64,000 nt of DNA from Hyphomicrobium sp. (GTDB taxonomy: Bacteria > Pseudomonadota > Alphaproteobacteria > Rhizobiales > Hyphomicrobiaceae). Shown in pieces: positions 56,920-64,000 of the stretch. The number at the start of each line of letters is the position of its first letter. Within the stretch, counting starts at the first letter, position 1. The DNA lies in NCBI GenBank assembly GCA_030148725.1, contig JASBSU010000007.1, forward strand, positions 1 through 64,000. Direction: 5' to 3'. Made by a program: the position numbers and the translations under genes. The notes under the pieces were generated by a model. The model saw nothing but the letters and a program-made list of their open reading frames with translations. It ran no database searches and had not been told where the DNA came from.

Positions 56920-58788
56920 CTACGCCGCGCAGGTATTGCGCCTTGCACATTCAGCCAGGATCGCGGCGAGTTCGTCAGCAGGAACCGGCCGTCCGATGTA
57001 GAAGCCTTGCGCCCGGTTGCAGCCGGCGCGCGTCACGCTGTTGAGTTCGTCGATCGTCTCGACGCCCTCGGCAACAGTCGCCATGCCCAGATCCTCGGCG
57101 AGAGAGGCGACCGCCCTGACCACCGCGGCGTTACCCCCGCTGCCTTGCACGAGCGTACGATCGATTTTCACCTTGTCGAATGGGAAGGCGCGTAGGGAGC
57201 TCAAGGAGCCCGTCAGCTTTCCGAAGTCGTCGAGTGTGATGCCGACGCCGAGCCGATGCAGCTCTTCGAGGATGCCGCGCATGTTCCCCTTATCGCGATT
57301 GAGCAGGCCTTCGCCTATCTCAACCTCCAGCCGGCTGGACGGCAGCTTGGCGTCGGCCAGCGCATCGCGAACGATGCCCGTGAGGTCGCCGCTTTCAAAC
57401 TGCAGCCACGAAAGGTTGACCGTCACGGTCATTTCGCTTCCCCAGCCCGCGGCGTCGCTGCAAGCGCGCTGGAGCACCCAGCGACCGATATCGACAATGG
57501 CGCCGGTTTTCTCCGCCAAGGACAGGAAGCCGTCTGGGGCGAGCAAGCCCTCGCGCGGATGGTTCCAGCGCAGCAGCGCCTCGCAACTCGTCACGCGATG
57601 GGTGCGAAGTCCGAGAATGGGCTGATAATGCAGCTTGAACTGATTGCGGCTGAGCGCACACTGAATGTCGGTTTCGAGGCGGCGCTGAGCATCGACGTGC
57701 CGGCTGCTGGCGCGGCCGAACAACTCATAGCCCCGTCGTCCGGCGGACTTCACGTTATAGAGTGCTACGTCGGCGTTCTTGAGCAGCTCGTCGGGGTTGC
57801 GCCCGTGCACCGGCGCGCGAACGACGCCCATGCTGCCGCTGATCGAGATGACGTTGCCGAGGATATTGTACGGCCGGCAGATCGACGACAACACGCGTCG
57901 CGCCAAGCGTTCGCATTGGTCGGGCCGGCTGGCACCCGACTGGATGATGGCAAACTCGTCGCCTCCGAGGCGTGCGAGAAAATCCGTCCGACGGGTGCAG
58001 GCGCGCAGGCGTTGCGCAACCGCCTTCAGAAGAGCGTCACCTATCGGGTGGCCGTAAGTGTCGTTGATCTCTTTGAACTCATCGAGATCGAGCCAATGCA
58101 GCGCGAGGGTGCAGCCTTTGCCGAGACCTTTCAGCGCCTCCTCGAAGGTCTGCCGAAAATAGAACCGGTTGGCGAGCCCCGTCAGCGCATCGTGATGCGC
58201 GAGCCATTCTATTTTCTCCTCAGCGCGCCGCTTCTCCGTAATGTCTTCCTGGATGTCGACCCATCCGCCGCCCGCGAGCGGCTGATACGTGACGAGCAGT
58301 GTGCGACCGGAGCGCAGGTTCTGGACCTTCGAGAAGGATTTGCCTTCGGCGAGCTTGACGCGATGGTCGCTGAGCCATTCAAAGAACCGCGCCTCTTCGA
58401 TCGAAGCGTCGCGGCCTGTCTCGCACCGCAGGTGGTAGCGTACGATGTCCAAGAGCGGCGTTCCTGGGCGGGTGAGTTCCTCAGGCAGGGCGTAGATCTG
58501 GCGATAGCTGCTGTTGCAGACGATGAGGCGCTCGTCGGCGTCGAACATCGAGAGGCCGCGGACCATGTTGTTGAGCGCCAGCTCGAACCACGAATTCAGC
58601 TGTTCGAGCGCCCTTTTCTGCTCAAGCAGCACATCGGTCGCGCTACCGACGGCCGGAGGCTGACCGGACGCGTCCTGTTGGCGGTCGCGATCGGATGCGG
58701 GTCCATTGCCCATCGAAAACCAGCGCCCCTCACTATCCCGTATCCGTGCCCAAGGTACGGGACGATAAGGAGCAACCGTATTCGGCAC
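56920..58788 (-). CDS. PAS-like GGDEF-EAL cyclic-di-GMP protein
   Basis: 622 residues. A PAS-like sensor (about 62-185, NNMVRGLSMFDADERLIVCN) is followed by a GGDEF domain with intact RLGGDEF (273-279) and an EAL domain with E403-A-L405. Other phosphodiesterase residues appear present (VNLS, VEIGE, DDFG, KIDR, AEGVE, QGF). The loop after DDFG reads KLTGSLSSL instead of the usual TGYSSLSYL, so activity of the EAL domain is uncertain. Likely cytoplasmic; no membrane segment. ATG at 58713 is an alternative start. Confidence 0.9.
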   Translation of the reverse strand: MPNTVAPYRPVPWARIRDSEGRWFSMGNGPASDRDRQQDASGQPPAVGSATDVLLEQKRALEQLNSWFELALNNMVRGLSMFDADERLIVCNSSYRQIYALPEELTRPGTPLLDIVRYHLRCETGRDASIEEARFFEWLSDHRVKLAEGKSFSKVQNLRSGRTLLVTYQPLAGGGWVDIQEDITEKRRAEEKIEWLAHHDALTGLANRFYFRQTFEEALKGLGKGCTLALHWLDLDEFKEINDTYGHPIGDALLKAVAQRLRACTRRTDFLARLGGDEFAIIQSGASRPDQCERLARRVLSSICRPYNILGNVISISGSMGVVRAPVHGRNPDELLKNADVALYNVKSAGRRGYELFGRASSRHVDAQRRLETDIQCALSRNQFKLHYQPILGLRTHRVTSCEALLRWNHPREGLLAPDGFLSLAEKTGAIVDIGRWVLQRACSDAAGWGSEMTVTVNLSWLQFESGDLTGIVRDALADAKLPSSRLEVEIGEGLLNRDKGNMRGILEELHRLGVGITLDDFGKLTGSLSSLRAFPFDKVKIDRTLVQGSGGNAAVVRAVASLAEDLGMATVAEGVETIDELNSVTRAGCNRAQGFYIGRPVPADELAAILAECARRNTCAA

Positions 58789-58960
58789 CTTAAGTGAAAG
58801 GATCAGGTTTCAGCCAAATCGCTGCGGGCGTCTTAACGCTGAAGCGGGCGCAATGCGAGGAATGGCGCGTTTTCGGCTCGCCGCGGAGCGCGATCGTTAA
58901 CGTCGCTCCAGTCCTTCAACCTTTGTAGCAGTCACAATATGTGTCAGCACGCTTACCTCA

Positions 58961-59695
58961 CTAAGGGCCGGGTGTCTTGGCGTCGAAAAGGCATAAATCG
59001 CGGACGATGCAGACGGGGCAATCCGGGCGCCGCGCCTTGCAAACATAACGCCCGTGGAGGATCAGCCAGTGATGGGCGTGAAGCGCGTATTCGTGGGGAA
59101 TGACGCGAAGCAAGTCTTCTTCGACTTCCAGCGGCGTTGCCCCGCTCGACAGCCCGGTGCGGTTGGCGACGCGGAAGACATGCGTATCGACTGCCATGGT
59201 GGGTTCGCCGAACGCCACGTTCAGTACGACGTTTGCCGTTTTTCGGCCGACGCCGGGAAGCGCCTCCAGTGCCGCGCGGTCGCGCGGAACGTCGCCGCCG
59301 TGGTTGGTGACAAGCTGGCGCGACAACTCGATCACGTTGCGCGCCTTGTTACGATAAAGGCCGATGGTCTTGATGAAGTCGCGGACCTGGTCCTCGCCGA
59401 GCTTCACCATCTTCTCCGGTGTGTCGGCGATCTTGAAGAGCGCTTTGGTGGCTTTGTTGACGCCGGCGTCCGTTGCCTGCGCGGAGAGCACAACCGCCAC
59501 CAGAAGCGTAAACGGATTGACGTATTCCAGTTCGCTTTTGGGTTCAGGATCGGCAGCCTCGAAGCGCCGAAACATCTCGGCGATGGCCGGCTTGGACAAT
59601 CGCGTTCGGGCCGGCTGGCGCAGCTTGCCGGATTTCGGCTTGCTGCGCGCAGTCTGAGTGATGCTCCGGTCCCCGGCCCGTAGCTGCCTCTTCAT
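58961..59695 (-). CDS. nth: Endonuclease III
   Basis: 244 residues. DNA glycosylase/AP lyase for oxidised pyrimidines. The helix-hairpin-helix LPGVGRKTANVVLNVAFG contains catalytic K152, D170 lies in VDTHVFRV (18-residue spacing as in E. coli), and the 4Fe-4S motif is C-x6-C-x2-C-x5-C in VCKARRPDCPVCIVRDLC. ATG 59695 is chosen since GGGGAG lies 8 nt upstream; an ATG at 59701 is too close to it. The first ~35 residues are a basic extension. Divergent from the DUF2244 gene. Confidence 0.95.
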   Translation of the reverse strand: MKRQLRAGDRSITQTARSKPKSGKLRQPARTRLSKPAIAEMFRRFEAADPEPKSELEYVNPFTLLVAVVLSAQATDAGVNKATKALFKIADTPEKMVKLGEDQVRDFIKTIGLYRNKARNVIELSRQLVTNHGGDVPRDRAALEALPGVGRKTANVVLNVAFGEPTMAVDTHVFRVANRTGLSSGATPLEVEEDLLRVIPHEYALHAHHWLILHGRYVCKARRPDCPVCIVRDLCLFDAKTPGP

Positions 59696-59725
59696 AAGCA
59701 TGGCTCCCCGCGCTAAGTTCATCAG

Positions 59726-60265
59726 ATGAGCGAAAACACCATCCCGAAACAAGCTCCAATCGCCGGCGGGGCGGGCGCTGCGGAAGTCCGCGGAAACGAC
59801 GGGAAGAATTTCAGGCTCGTTCTCTACCCGCACAGGTCGCTGAACCCACGCGGGTTCCTGATCCTTATGGCCGGCATCGGCGGCGTCAGCTTCATTACCG
59901 GAATGCTCTTTCTCTTGAAGGGCGCATGGCCAGTGATGGGTTTTTTCGGACTGGACGTGGCGCTCGTCTACGCGGCGTTCCGGCTGAACTACCGCGCAGG
60001 TCGTCTACACGAACTGGTTGAAATCACACCGCAAGCGCTGACGGTCACGCGTGTTCACCCGTCGGGTGCGCAGGAGAGTTTCGATTTCAATCCTTACTGG
60101 GTTCGGGTGCGCCTCGCCGAAGGGCCACAGGGTCGGACGGATCTTAGACTGGCTTCGCATGGCCGGGAATTCGCGTTCGGACGTTTTCTCACCGACGATG
60201 AACGGCGCGAATTGTCGGATGTGCTGGCCGGTGCACTCGCAGAAGCCCGCGCGGCAGGTGCGTAG
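59726..60265 (+). CDS. DUF2244 domain membrane protein
   Basis: 179 residues. A polar N-terminus (1-30), two membrane helices (about 43-90, GFLILMAGIGGVSFITGMLF and PVMGFFGLDVALVYAAF), then a soluble PH-like part with YWVRVRLAEGPQGRTDLRLA and FGRFLTDDERREL. Found next to nth in many alphaproteobacteria. Function unknown. Confidence 0.88.
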   Translation: MSENTIPKQAPIAGGAGAAEVRGNDGKNFRLVLYPHRSLNPRGFLILMAGIGGVSFITGMLFLLKGAWPVMGFFGLDVALVYAAFRLNYRAGRLHELVEITPQALTVTRVHPSGAQESFDFNPYWVRVRLAEGPQGRTDLRLASHGREFAFGRFLTDDERRELSDVLAGALAEARAAGA

Positions 60266-60427
60266 GCGCGCGACAGCGTTTTAACGTTGCGTTTTCCAAT
60301 ATCGCCGGCATTCAAAACGTCTTTGCATCAAACCTTCGTGCCCGACCGAGCGTGAAAGCAACCTCACTCCGCTAACCATGGAGCAGCCGGAAAATCCGGC
60401 ATGAGTTTCATGCGTGGGGAGGGTGAG

Positions 60428-60688
60428 ATGCGTACTTTGATCGCGAGCGCTCTGGTGGCCGGACTTGCTCTGGCGCTTGGCGCTCAGACTGCCGAGGCCG
60501 GTCGTTCGTACCGCCAGTACAGCAGCGGCAGCGACTGCAAGCCGTACAATGGGCCGTTCGGCTTCTACGGCAACATCTGGTGCCAGCCGAGCGAGTCCTC
60601 GTACCTGCGCAACCTTGGCGCACAGTGGCCGCAGAAGACGCCGCCGAGCCTTCGCTATCCGAAGCGTTCGTCCAACTACGACTGGTAA
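60428..60688 (+). CDS. Small exported aromatic-rich protein
   Basis: 86 residues. ATG 60428 is preceded by GGGGAGGGTGAG and opens a signal peptide (MRTLIASALVAGLALALGAQ, cleavage after AEA). The mature part is rich in Tyr, Ser, Pro and Gly, has two cysteines (SDCKPYNG and IWCQPSE), and ends in YPKRSSNYDW. It is likely a secreted or envelope protein with one disulfide. A hairpin GCCGGA-AAA-TCCGGC sits at 60386-60400 just upstream. Function unknown. Confidence 0.7.
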   Translation: MRTLIASALVAGLALALGAQTAEAGRSYRQYSSGSDCKPYNGPFGFYGNIWCQPSESSYLRNLGAQWPQKTPPSLRYPKRSSNYDW

Positions 60689-60699
60689 GACTGGATCGC

Positions 60700-60724
60700 G
60701 GGGCCGCTTATGCGAAGCGGCCCC
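60700..60724. terminator. Bidirectional terminator hairpin
   Basis: Perfect 10-bp repeat GGGGCCGCTT (60700-60709) / AAGCGGCCCC (60715-60724) between the converging small-protein gene and glyoxalase gene; it includes the glyoxalase stop codon. No T-run. Confidence 0.55.
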
Positions 60725-61103
60725 CGCGCTCCAGGACCTCGATCTTGTACCCGTCGGGGTCCTCGATGAAGAAGAACTTACCGAAAGGCTTCCCATCGTG
60801 CGTCATGTGCTTGATGTCCTTCGGCGCGAGGCCGACGGATTTGAAGCGCGCGTGCTCTGCATCGAGGTCGTCGACAACGAAGGCGATGTGGCCATAGCCG
60901 TCGCCCAGGTTGTAGGGGTCGCTACGTCCCTTGTTGACGGTCAGCTCCACTTCGAAGGGCGACTGGTCCCCCTTCATGTAAATCAGCGTGAAGTCGGGGA
61001 AGTCGGCGCGCTGCGAAATCTCGAGGCCGAACGCCTTCTTGTAGAAATCGACGCTGCGCGCTTCGTCGAGCACGCGGACCATCATGTGGATCGGTTTCGA
61101 CAT
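60708..61103 (-). CDS. gloA: Lactoylglutathione lyase (glyoxalase I)
   Basis: 131 residues. Isomerises the methylglyoxal-glutathione hemithioacetal to S-lactoylglutathione. Metal ligands H6, E53, H72 and E122 line up with those of E. coli GloA (H5, E56, H74, E122). Conserved VDFYKKAFGL and FIEDPDGYKIEVLER are present. Fits with gshB, which makes the glutathione it needs. Confidence 0.92.
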   Translation of the reverse strand: MSKPIHMMVRVLDEARSVDFYKKAFGLEISQRADFPDFTLIYMKGDQSPFEVELTVNKGRSDPYNLGDGYGHIAFVVDDLDAEHARFKSVGLAPKDIKHMTHDGKPFGKFFFIEDPDGYKIEVLERGGRFA

Positions 61104-61151
61104 GAGCGCTTCCCCTCTGTTGCCTTCTCTGAGGCTGACCGGACGTTGCTT

Positions 61152-61757
61152 CTATAGCCAGGAGCGCGAGGCTGCCGTCGCCTCCTCGAACTTTTCAATC
61201 GCCTGCTTCTTCTCGAGCGTCAGGCCGATGGCATCGAGGCCGTTCAGCAGGCAATGCTTGCGGAACGGATCGATGTCGAACTTGATTACGCCGCCGTCGG
61301 GGCCGCGGATTTCCTGCTTTCCCAGATCGACAGTCAGGGTCGCGTTGGCGCCGCGGCTGGCGTCATCCATCAGTTTGTCGACCTCGGACTGAGGCAGCTT
61401 GATGGGCAAAATGCCGTTCTGGAAGCAGTTGTTGTAGAAGATGTCGGCGAAGTCCGGCGCGATGATGCAGCGGATGCCGAAATCGAGCAGCGACCAGGGC
61501 GCATGCTCGCGCGAGGAACCGCAGCCGAAGTTCTCGCCCGTCACCAGGATCGTCGCCGTGCGGTAAGCCGGCTGATTGAGCACGAAGTCGGCGATCTCCT
61601 TGCCTTCCTGGTCATAGCGCATCTCATAAAACAGGCTCTTGCCGAGCCCGGTGCGCTTGATGGTCTTTAGGAACTGCTTGGGGATGATCATGTCGGTGTC
61701 GATGTTGCGCAGTGGCAGGGGGGCGGCAACGCCGGTGAGTGTGGTGAACTTGTCCAT
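61152..61757 (-). CDS. leuD: 3-isopropylmalate dehydratase small subunit
   Basis: 201 residues. Works with LeuC to isomerise 2- to 3-isopropylmalate in leucine synthesis. Shows [16 protein letters not shown], the substrate-specificity stretch, and [20 protein letters not shown] and [23 protein letters not shown] 61757 gives the standard start [15 protein letters not shown]. leuC is not in this window. A helical hypothetical gene precedes it. Confidence 0.96.
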   Translation of the reverse strand: MDKFTTLTGVAAPLPLRNIDTDMIIPKQFLKTIKRTGLGKSLFYEMRYDQEGKEIADFVLNQPAYRTATILVTGENFGCGSSREHAPWSLLDFGIRCIIAPDFADIFYNNCFQNGILPIKLPQSEVDKLMDDASRGANATLTVDLGKQEIRGPDGGVIKFDIDPFRKHCLLNGLDAIGLTLEKKQAIEKFEEATAASRSWL

Positions 61758-61777
61758 GATCGCTCTTTCCGCGCCTT

Positions 61778-62209
61778 TCACGTTCTGAGGCCGTCCGCGA
61801 GGGCCCGGAAGTAGCCCTCCGCCGAGGCCAGGCGGTCGATGTGAGTTGGCTGGCGCCCCGCCACGACGTTTTTCGTCAGCTCCCCGGGCCGCAGCACTTC
61901 CAGGCGCCTTTTAACTCCTGCGAGCTTGCGCCCGTCAAGGTGATGCTCCAGCGTCTCGACCATTGTCTCGATATAGCCGCTGATGCGGCCGAGCTCGCGC
62001 ACGGCCCGAGAGCGGGCCTTGGCGTCGTCCGGTGCCCCCTCAACCTGGCGCAGCGCCCCAGCCGCACGTTCAAGCGTTTCGGCAATCTTGTCGGCGTAGA
62101 CGGCGAGGCGTTCGCGGCGCGCGGCATCAAGACCGCTCAGGACGGTCAACCAGCAGTGGACCGTCTCCGCGATGGCGAGAAGACAGCGAGCATATTCGGC
62201 GATCGGCAA
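61778..62209 (-). CDS. Hypothetical helical protein
   Basis: 143 residues, almost all helix, with charged heptad-like stretches ([40 protein letters not shown]). No signal peptide, membrane segment or recognised motif. Its stop lies 20 bp before leuD on the same strand, so co-transcription is likely. The only competing frames are Arg-rich. Confidence 0.55.
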   Translation of the reverse strand: MPIAEYARCLLAIAETVHCWLTVLSGLDAARRERLAVYADKIAETLERAAGALRQVEGAPDDAKARSRAVRELGRISGYIETMVETLEHHLDGRKLAGVKRRLEVLRPGELTKNVVAGRQPTHIDRLASAEGYFRALADGLRT

Positions 62210-62382
62210 GACGGCAGCTCCTGGGAGCAGCCATCCTAGGCCCTTGAGTCGGCGCGGGGATTACCGGGCGAGCCGTTTTGACCGGCATGCAATCGGCCAG
62301 GCGTCCACGATTTATTAACCTAAAGAATTCACCCTCCGAGCAACGCCAATGGCTGTCCAGTTCGTCCTCTCGGAGAAGCAGT

Positions 62383-62511
62383 ATGTACCGAGTTCTCGTC
62401 GCCGTTCTCCTCACCCTCCTCGCCGTCCAGCTTTCGGGCTGCACGGGTTCCCTGCGTCTCGGCAGCAGCGTGCCCGTCGTCCAGAATGAAAACGTGGCAA
62501 GCCACGCCTGA
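62383..62511 (+). CDS. Small lipoprotein (42 aa)
   Basis: ATG 62383 has GGAGAAG five nt upstream and encodes a signal peptide ending in the lipobox LSGC (C19), leaving a mature lipopeptide of only about 24 residues (CTGSLRLGSSVPVVQ...). Such tiny lipoproteins are easily missed. A longer frame from 62278 lacks a ribosome binding site. Function unknown. Confidence 0.55.
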   Translation: MYRVLVAVLLTLLAVQLSGCTGSLRLGSSVPVVQNENVASHA

Positions 62512-62670
62512 TCCGGGCGGGTGCTCCACGACACAAGGCGCGCACAACGTTGCGCCTCACCGATGTTCGGGCTTGCCTCAGAGAGCGGCCGCAGTAGACG
62601 CTGACGCGTGCTGCGGCTATTTGGCTGGCGTACGCGACGCCGCGTGCGCGCCTGCTCTCAGAGTTCGACC

Positions 62671-63888
62671 ATGACCACGCCATCCGGACTGGAAGCGCTC
62701 GTCAACGGCGCCGTTCTTTCGCCCTTCACGCAGCTGCGCAAACTGCTGGGCACGACCCCAGCGGGGCACTCAAACACGATTGACCTCACGATCGGCGAGC
62801 CGCGCGAGCCGATGCCGCCGTTCGTCGCTGAAAAGCTGATCGAGGCGGTGTCGAGCTATGCGCAGTATCCGCCCATTCGGGGCACGGCGCAGTTGCGCGA
62901 AGCGATCTCGGCTTGGGCCGGCCGCCGGTATAGCGCCGCGGCTGCTCCGGATCCCGAACGCGAGATTCTGCCGATAAATGGCTCGCGGGAAGGGCTTTTT
63001 CTTGCAGCGCTGCCGGCCGCAGGGCGTAAGAAAGTCACCGGCACTCCGGCGGTGCTGATGTGCAATCCCTATTATAGCGCGTACATCGGCGCGGCCCTCG
63101 CGGTTGGTGCCGAGCCGGTCTATCTCAATGCCGTAGAGCAGAATGGCTTCCTGCCGGACCTCGACGCGCTGGCGGCCGACAAGGCTCTGCTCGAACGCAC
63201 CGTCGCCTTCTATCTCTGCTCGCCGACCAACCCGCAGGGCGCGGTCGCGTCTCGGGACTACATTGCGCGCGCTCTCGCGTTGGCGCGCACGTACGACTTC
63301 ATGCTGTTCTGCGATGAGTGCTATTCGGAGATCTACTCGGAAACCCCGCCGTCGGGTGGGCTCGAGGTCGGCGCGACGACGGCGGACCGCTTCTCAAATC
63401 TCGTCGTCTTCAACTCGCTGTCGAAACGCTCCAACCTGCCCGGTCTGCGTTCGGGCTTCTGCGCGGGCGATGCGCGCTTCATCGACCAATTCGCCGAGCT
63501 GCGGAACATGGTCGCGCCGCAGGTTCCTGGACCCACGCAATACGTTTCCGCAGCGGTGTGGTCGGACGAGGCGCATGTGGAAGCGAACCGGGCCGCGTAC
63601 CGTCAAAAATATGATGTCTGCGACCGCATCCTGGCTGGCAAATTCGGTTACCAACGGCCGGCGGGCGGATTCTTTTTATGGTTGGATGTCAGCAAGTTTG
63701 GCGGTTCTGCTCAGGCAACAGTAACCTTATGGCAAGGCGCGGGTGTCAAAGTGCTCCCTGGTGCCTTCCTGGCGCAAGCCGGACGCGATGGGACCAATCC
63801 GGGGGCGAACTATCTGCGCCTGGCGTTGGTCCGTGATGCGACGACCGTCGGTGAGGCACTCGAACGATCAGTAGTAGTACTTGCGTAG
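62671..63888 (+). CDS. Class I/II PLP-dependent aminotransferase
   Basis: 405 residues. PLP is bound through K252 (NSLSKRSNLPGLRSG), with N187 (SPTNPQG), D215 and Y218 (FCDECYSE) in the usual places and R406-type carboxylate contact in YLRLALV. Closest in feel to DapC/succinyldiaminopimelate or aspartate-type aminotransferases found upstream of ftsK in alphaproteobacteria. Start ATG 62671 gives MTTPSGLEALVNGAV; an upstream frame adds Arg-rich residues. Confidence 0.88.
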   Translation: MTTPSGLEALVNGAVLSPFTQLRKLLGTTPAGHSNTIDLTIGEPREPMPPFVAEKLIEAVSSYAQYPPIRGTAQLREAISAWAGRRYSAAAAPDPEREILPINGSREGLFLAALPAAGRKKVTGTPAVLMCNPYYSAYIGAALAVGAEPVYLNAVEQNGFLPDLDALAADKALLERTVAFYLCSPTNPQGAVASRDYIARALALARTYDFMLFCDECYSEIYSETPPSGGLEVGATTADRFSNLVVFNSLSKRSNLPGLRSGFCAGDARFIDQFAELRNMVAPQVPGPTQYVSAAVWSDEAHVEANRAAYRQKYDVCDRILAGKFGYQRPAGGFFLWLDVSKFGGSAQATVTLWQGAGVKVLPGAFLAQAGRDGTNPGANYLRLALVRDATTVGEALERSVVVLA

Positions 63889-63906
63889 CGTAGAGTACGT
63901 TCGAGA

Positions 63907-64000
63907 TGCACCCGCTCAGGTCTCACGACCCGAGACGCCTTCTTCCTGCGTCGATGGAAGACAGGCTGATTGGATGGTTCATTCGCGCCGGAGGCCTCGC
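63907..64000 (+). CDS. Probable FtsK/SpoIIIE DNA translocase, N-terminal fragment
   Basis: An ATG at 63907 opens a frame that reads off the window edge (31 codons: MHPLRSHDPRRLLPASMEDR, then LIGWFIRAGGL). The basic start followed by the beginning of a hydrophobic segment resembles the N-terminus of alphaproteobacterial FtsK, and the aminotransferase upstream is its usual neighbour. Too short to be sure. Confidence 0.4.

Noticed and set aside
57256-58797. 513-codon open frame antisense to the GGDEF-EAL gene
   Set aside because: Shadow frame; the reverse strand carries recognisable GGDEF and EAL motifs.

Overview
The window is a contiguous stretch of GC-rich chromosome with dense, mostly housekeeping genes. 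Gene content and order point to an alphaproteobacterium of the order Hyphomicrobiales (Rhizobiales), possibly near Hyphomicrobiaceae. Signs are hrcA-grpE divergent from rph-rdgB-hemW, hisB-DUF2628-hisH beside hslV, secA beside a parvulin and argJ, dnaK followed by dnaJ and pyrF, and an aminotransferase just before what looks like ftsK. The genus is an inference; no rRNA or tRNA gene was found to fix it.

Layout. 0-9.4 kb: secA start (reverse, cut by the window edge), a periplasmic parvulin, argJ, a TPMT-type methyltransferase, a D,D-carboxypeptidase, then gshB, yraN and rsmI on the reverse strand opposite an LpoA-like lipoprotein. 9.4-15.7 kb: GluQ, an AlkA-type glycosylase, an HNH protein, a tandem-repeat array, a small gene with its own terminator, about 970 bp of odd non-coding DNA, dsbB and a YqaA-like protein. 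15.7-25 kb: the reverse operon rph-DUF1772-VOC-rdgB-hemW, divergent from the chaperone block hrcA-grpE-dnaK-dnaJ. 25-35 kb: pyrF, trmD, rplS (with an unusual C-terminal extension), map, radC, asnB, a metallo-hydrolase and argG. 35-46 kb: small secreted proteins, two related membrane proteins flanking a phytanoyl-CoA dioxygenase-like gene, rlmN, a beta-barrel protein, a Kef/YbaL-type antiporter, a YiiX-like protein and a Tat-exported dipeptidase. 46-57 kb: a four-copy tandem repeat, hslU and hslV separated by two membrane-protein genes, and the histidine genes hisB-H and hisA-F separated by about 3.8 kb. That gap holds an L,D-transpeptidase, a dense set of inverted repeats, an orphan Cas2-like gene and a small DNA-binding-like gene. 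57-64 kb: a GGDEF-EAL protein, nth, DUF2244, glyoxalase I, leuD, an aminotransferase and the probable start of ftsK.

The genes mainly serve protein folding and quality control (PpiC, SecA, GrpE/DnaK/DnaJ, HslUV, DsbB), cell-wall remodelling (D,D-carboxypeptidase, L,D-transpeptidase, LpoA-like), amino-acid synthesis (argJ, argG, asnB, his, leuD), RNA and ribosome maintenance (rsmI, trmD, rlmN, rph, rplS, gluQ) and DNA repair (alkA-like, nth, radC).

I found no phage, insertion sequence, CRISPR array or defence island, and nothing I would call a new multi-gene system. The least explained parts are the structured ~114-122 bp repeats shared by two convergent intergenic gaps, the hairpin-packed 53.3-54.3 kb region with a candidate small-RNA terminator, the orphan Cas2-like/small-helical gene pair, and the ACGCAAC-rich block near 14.2 kb.
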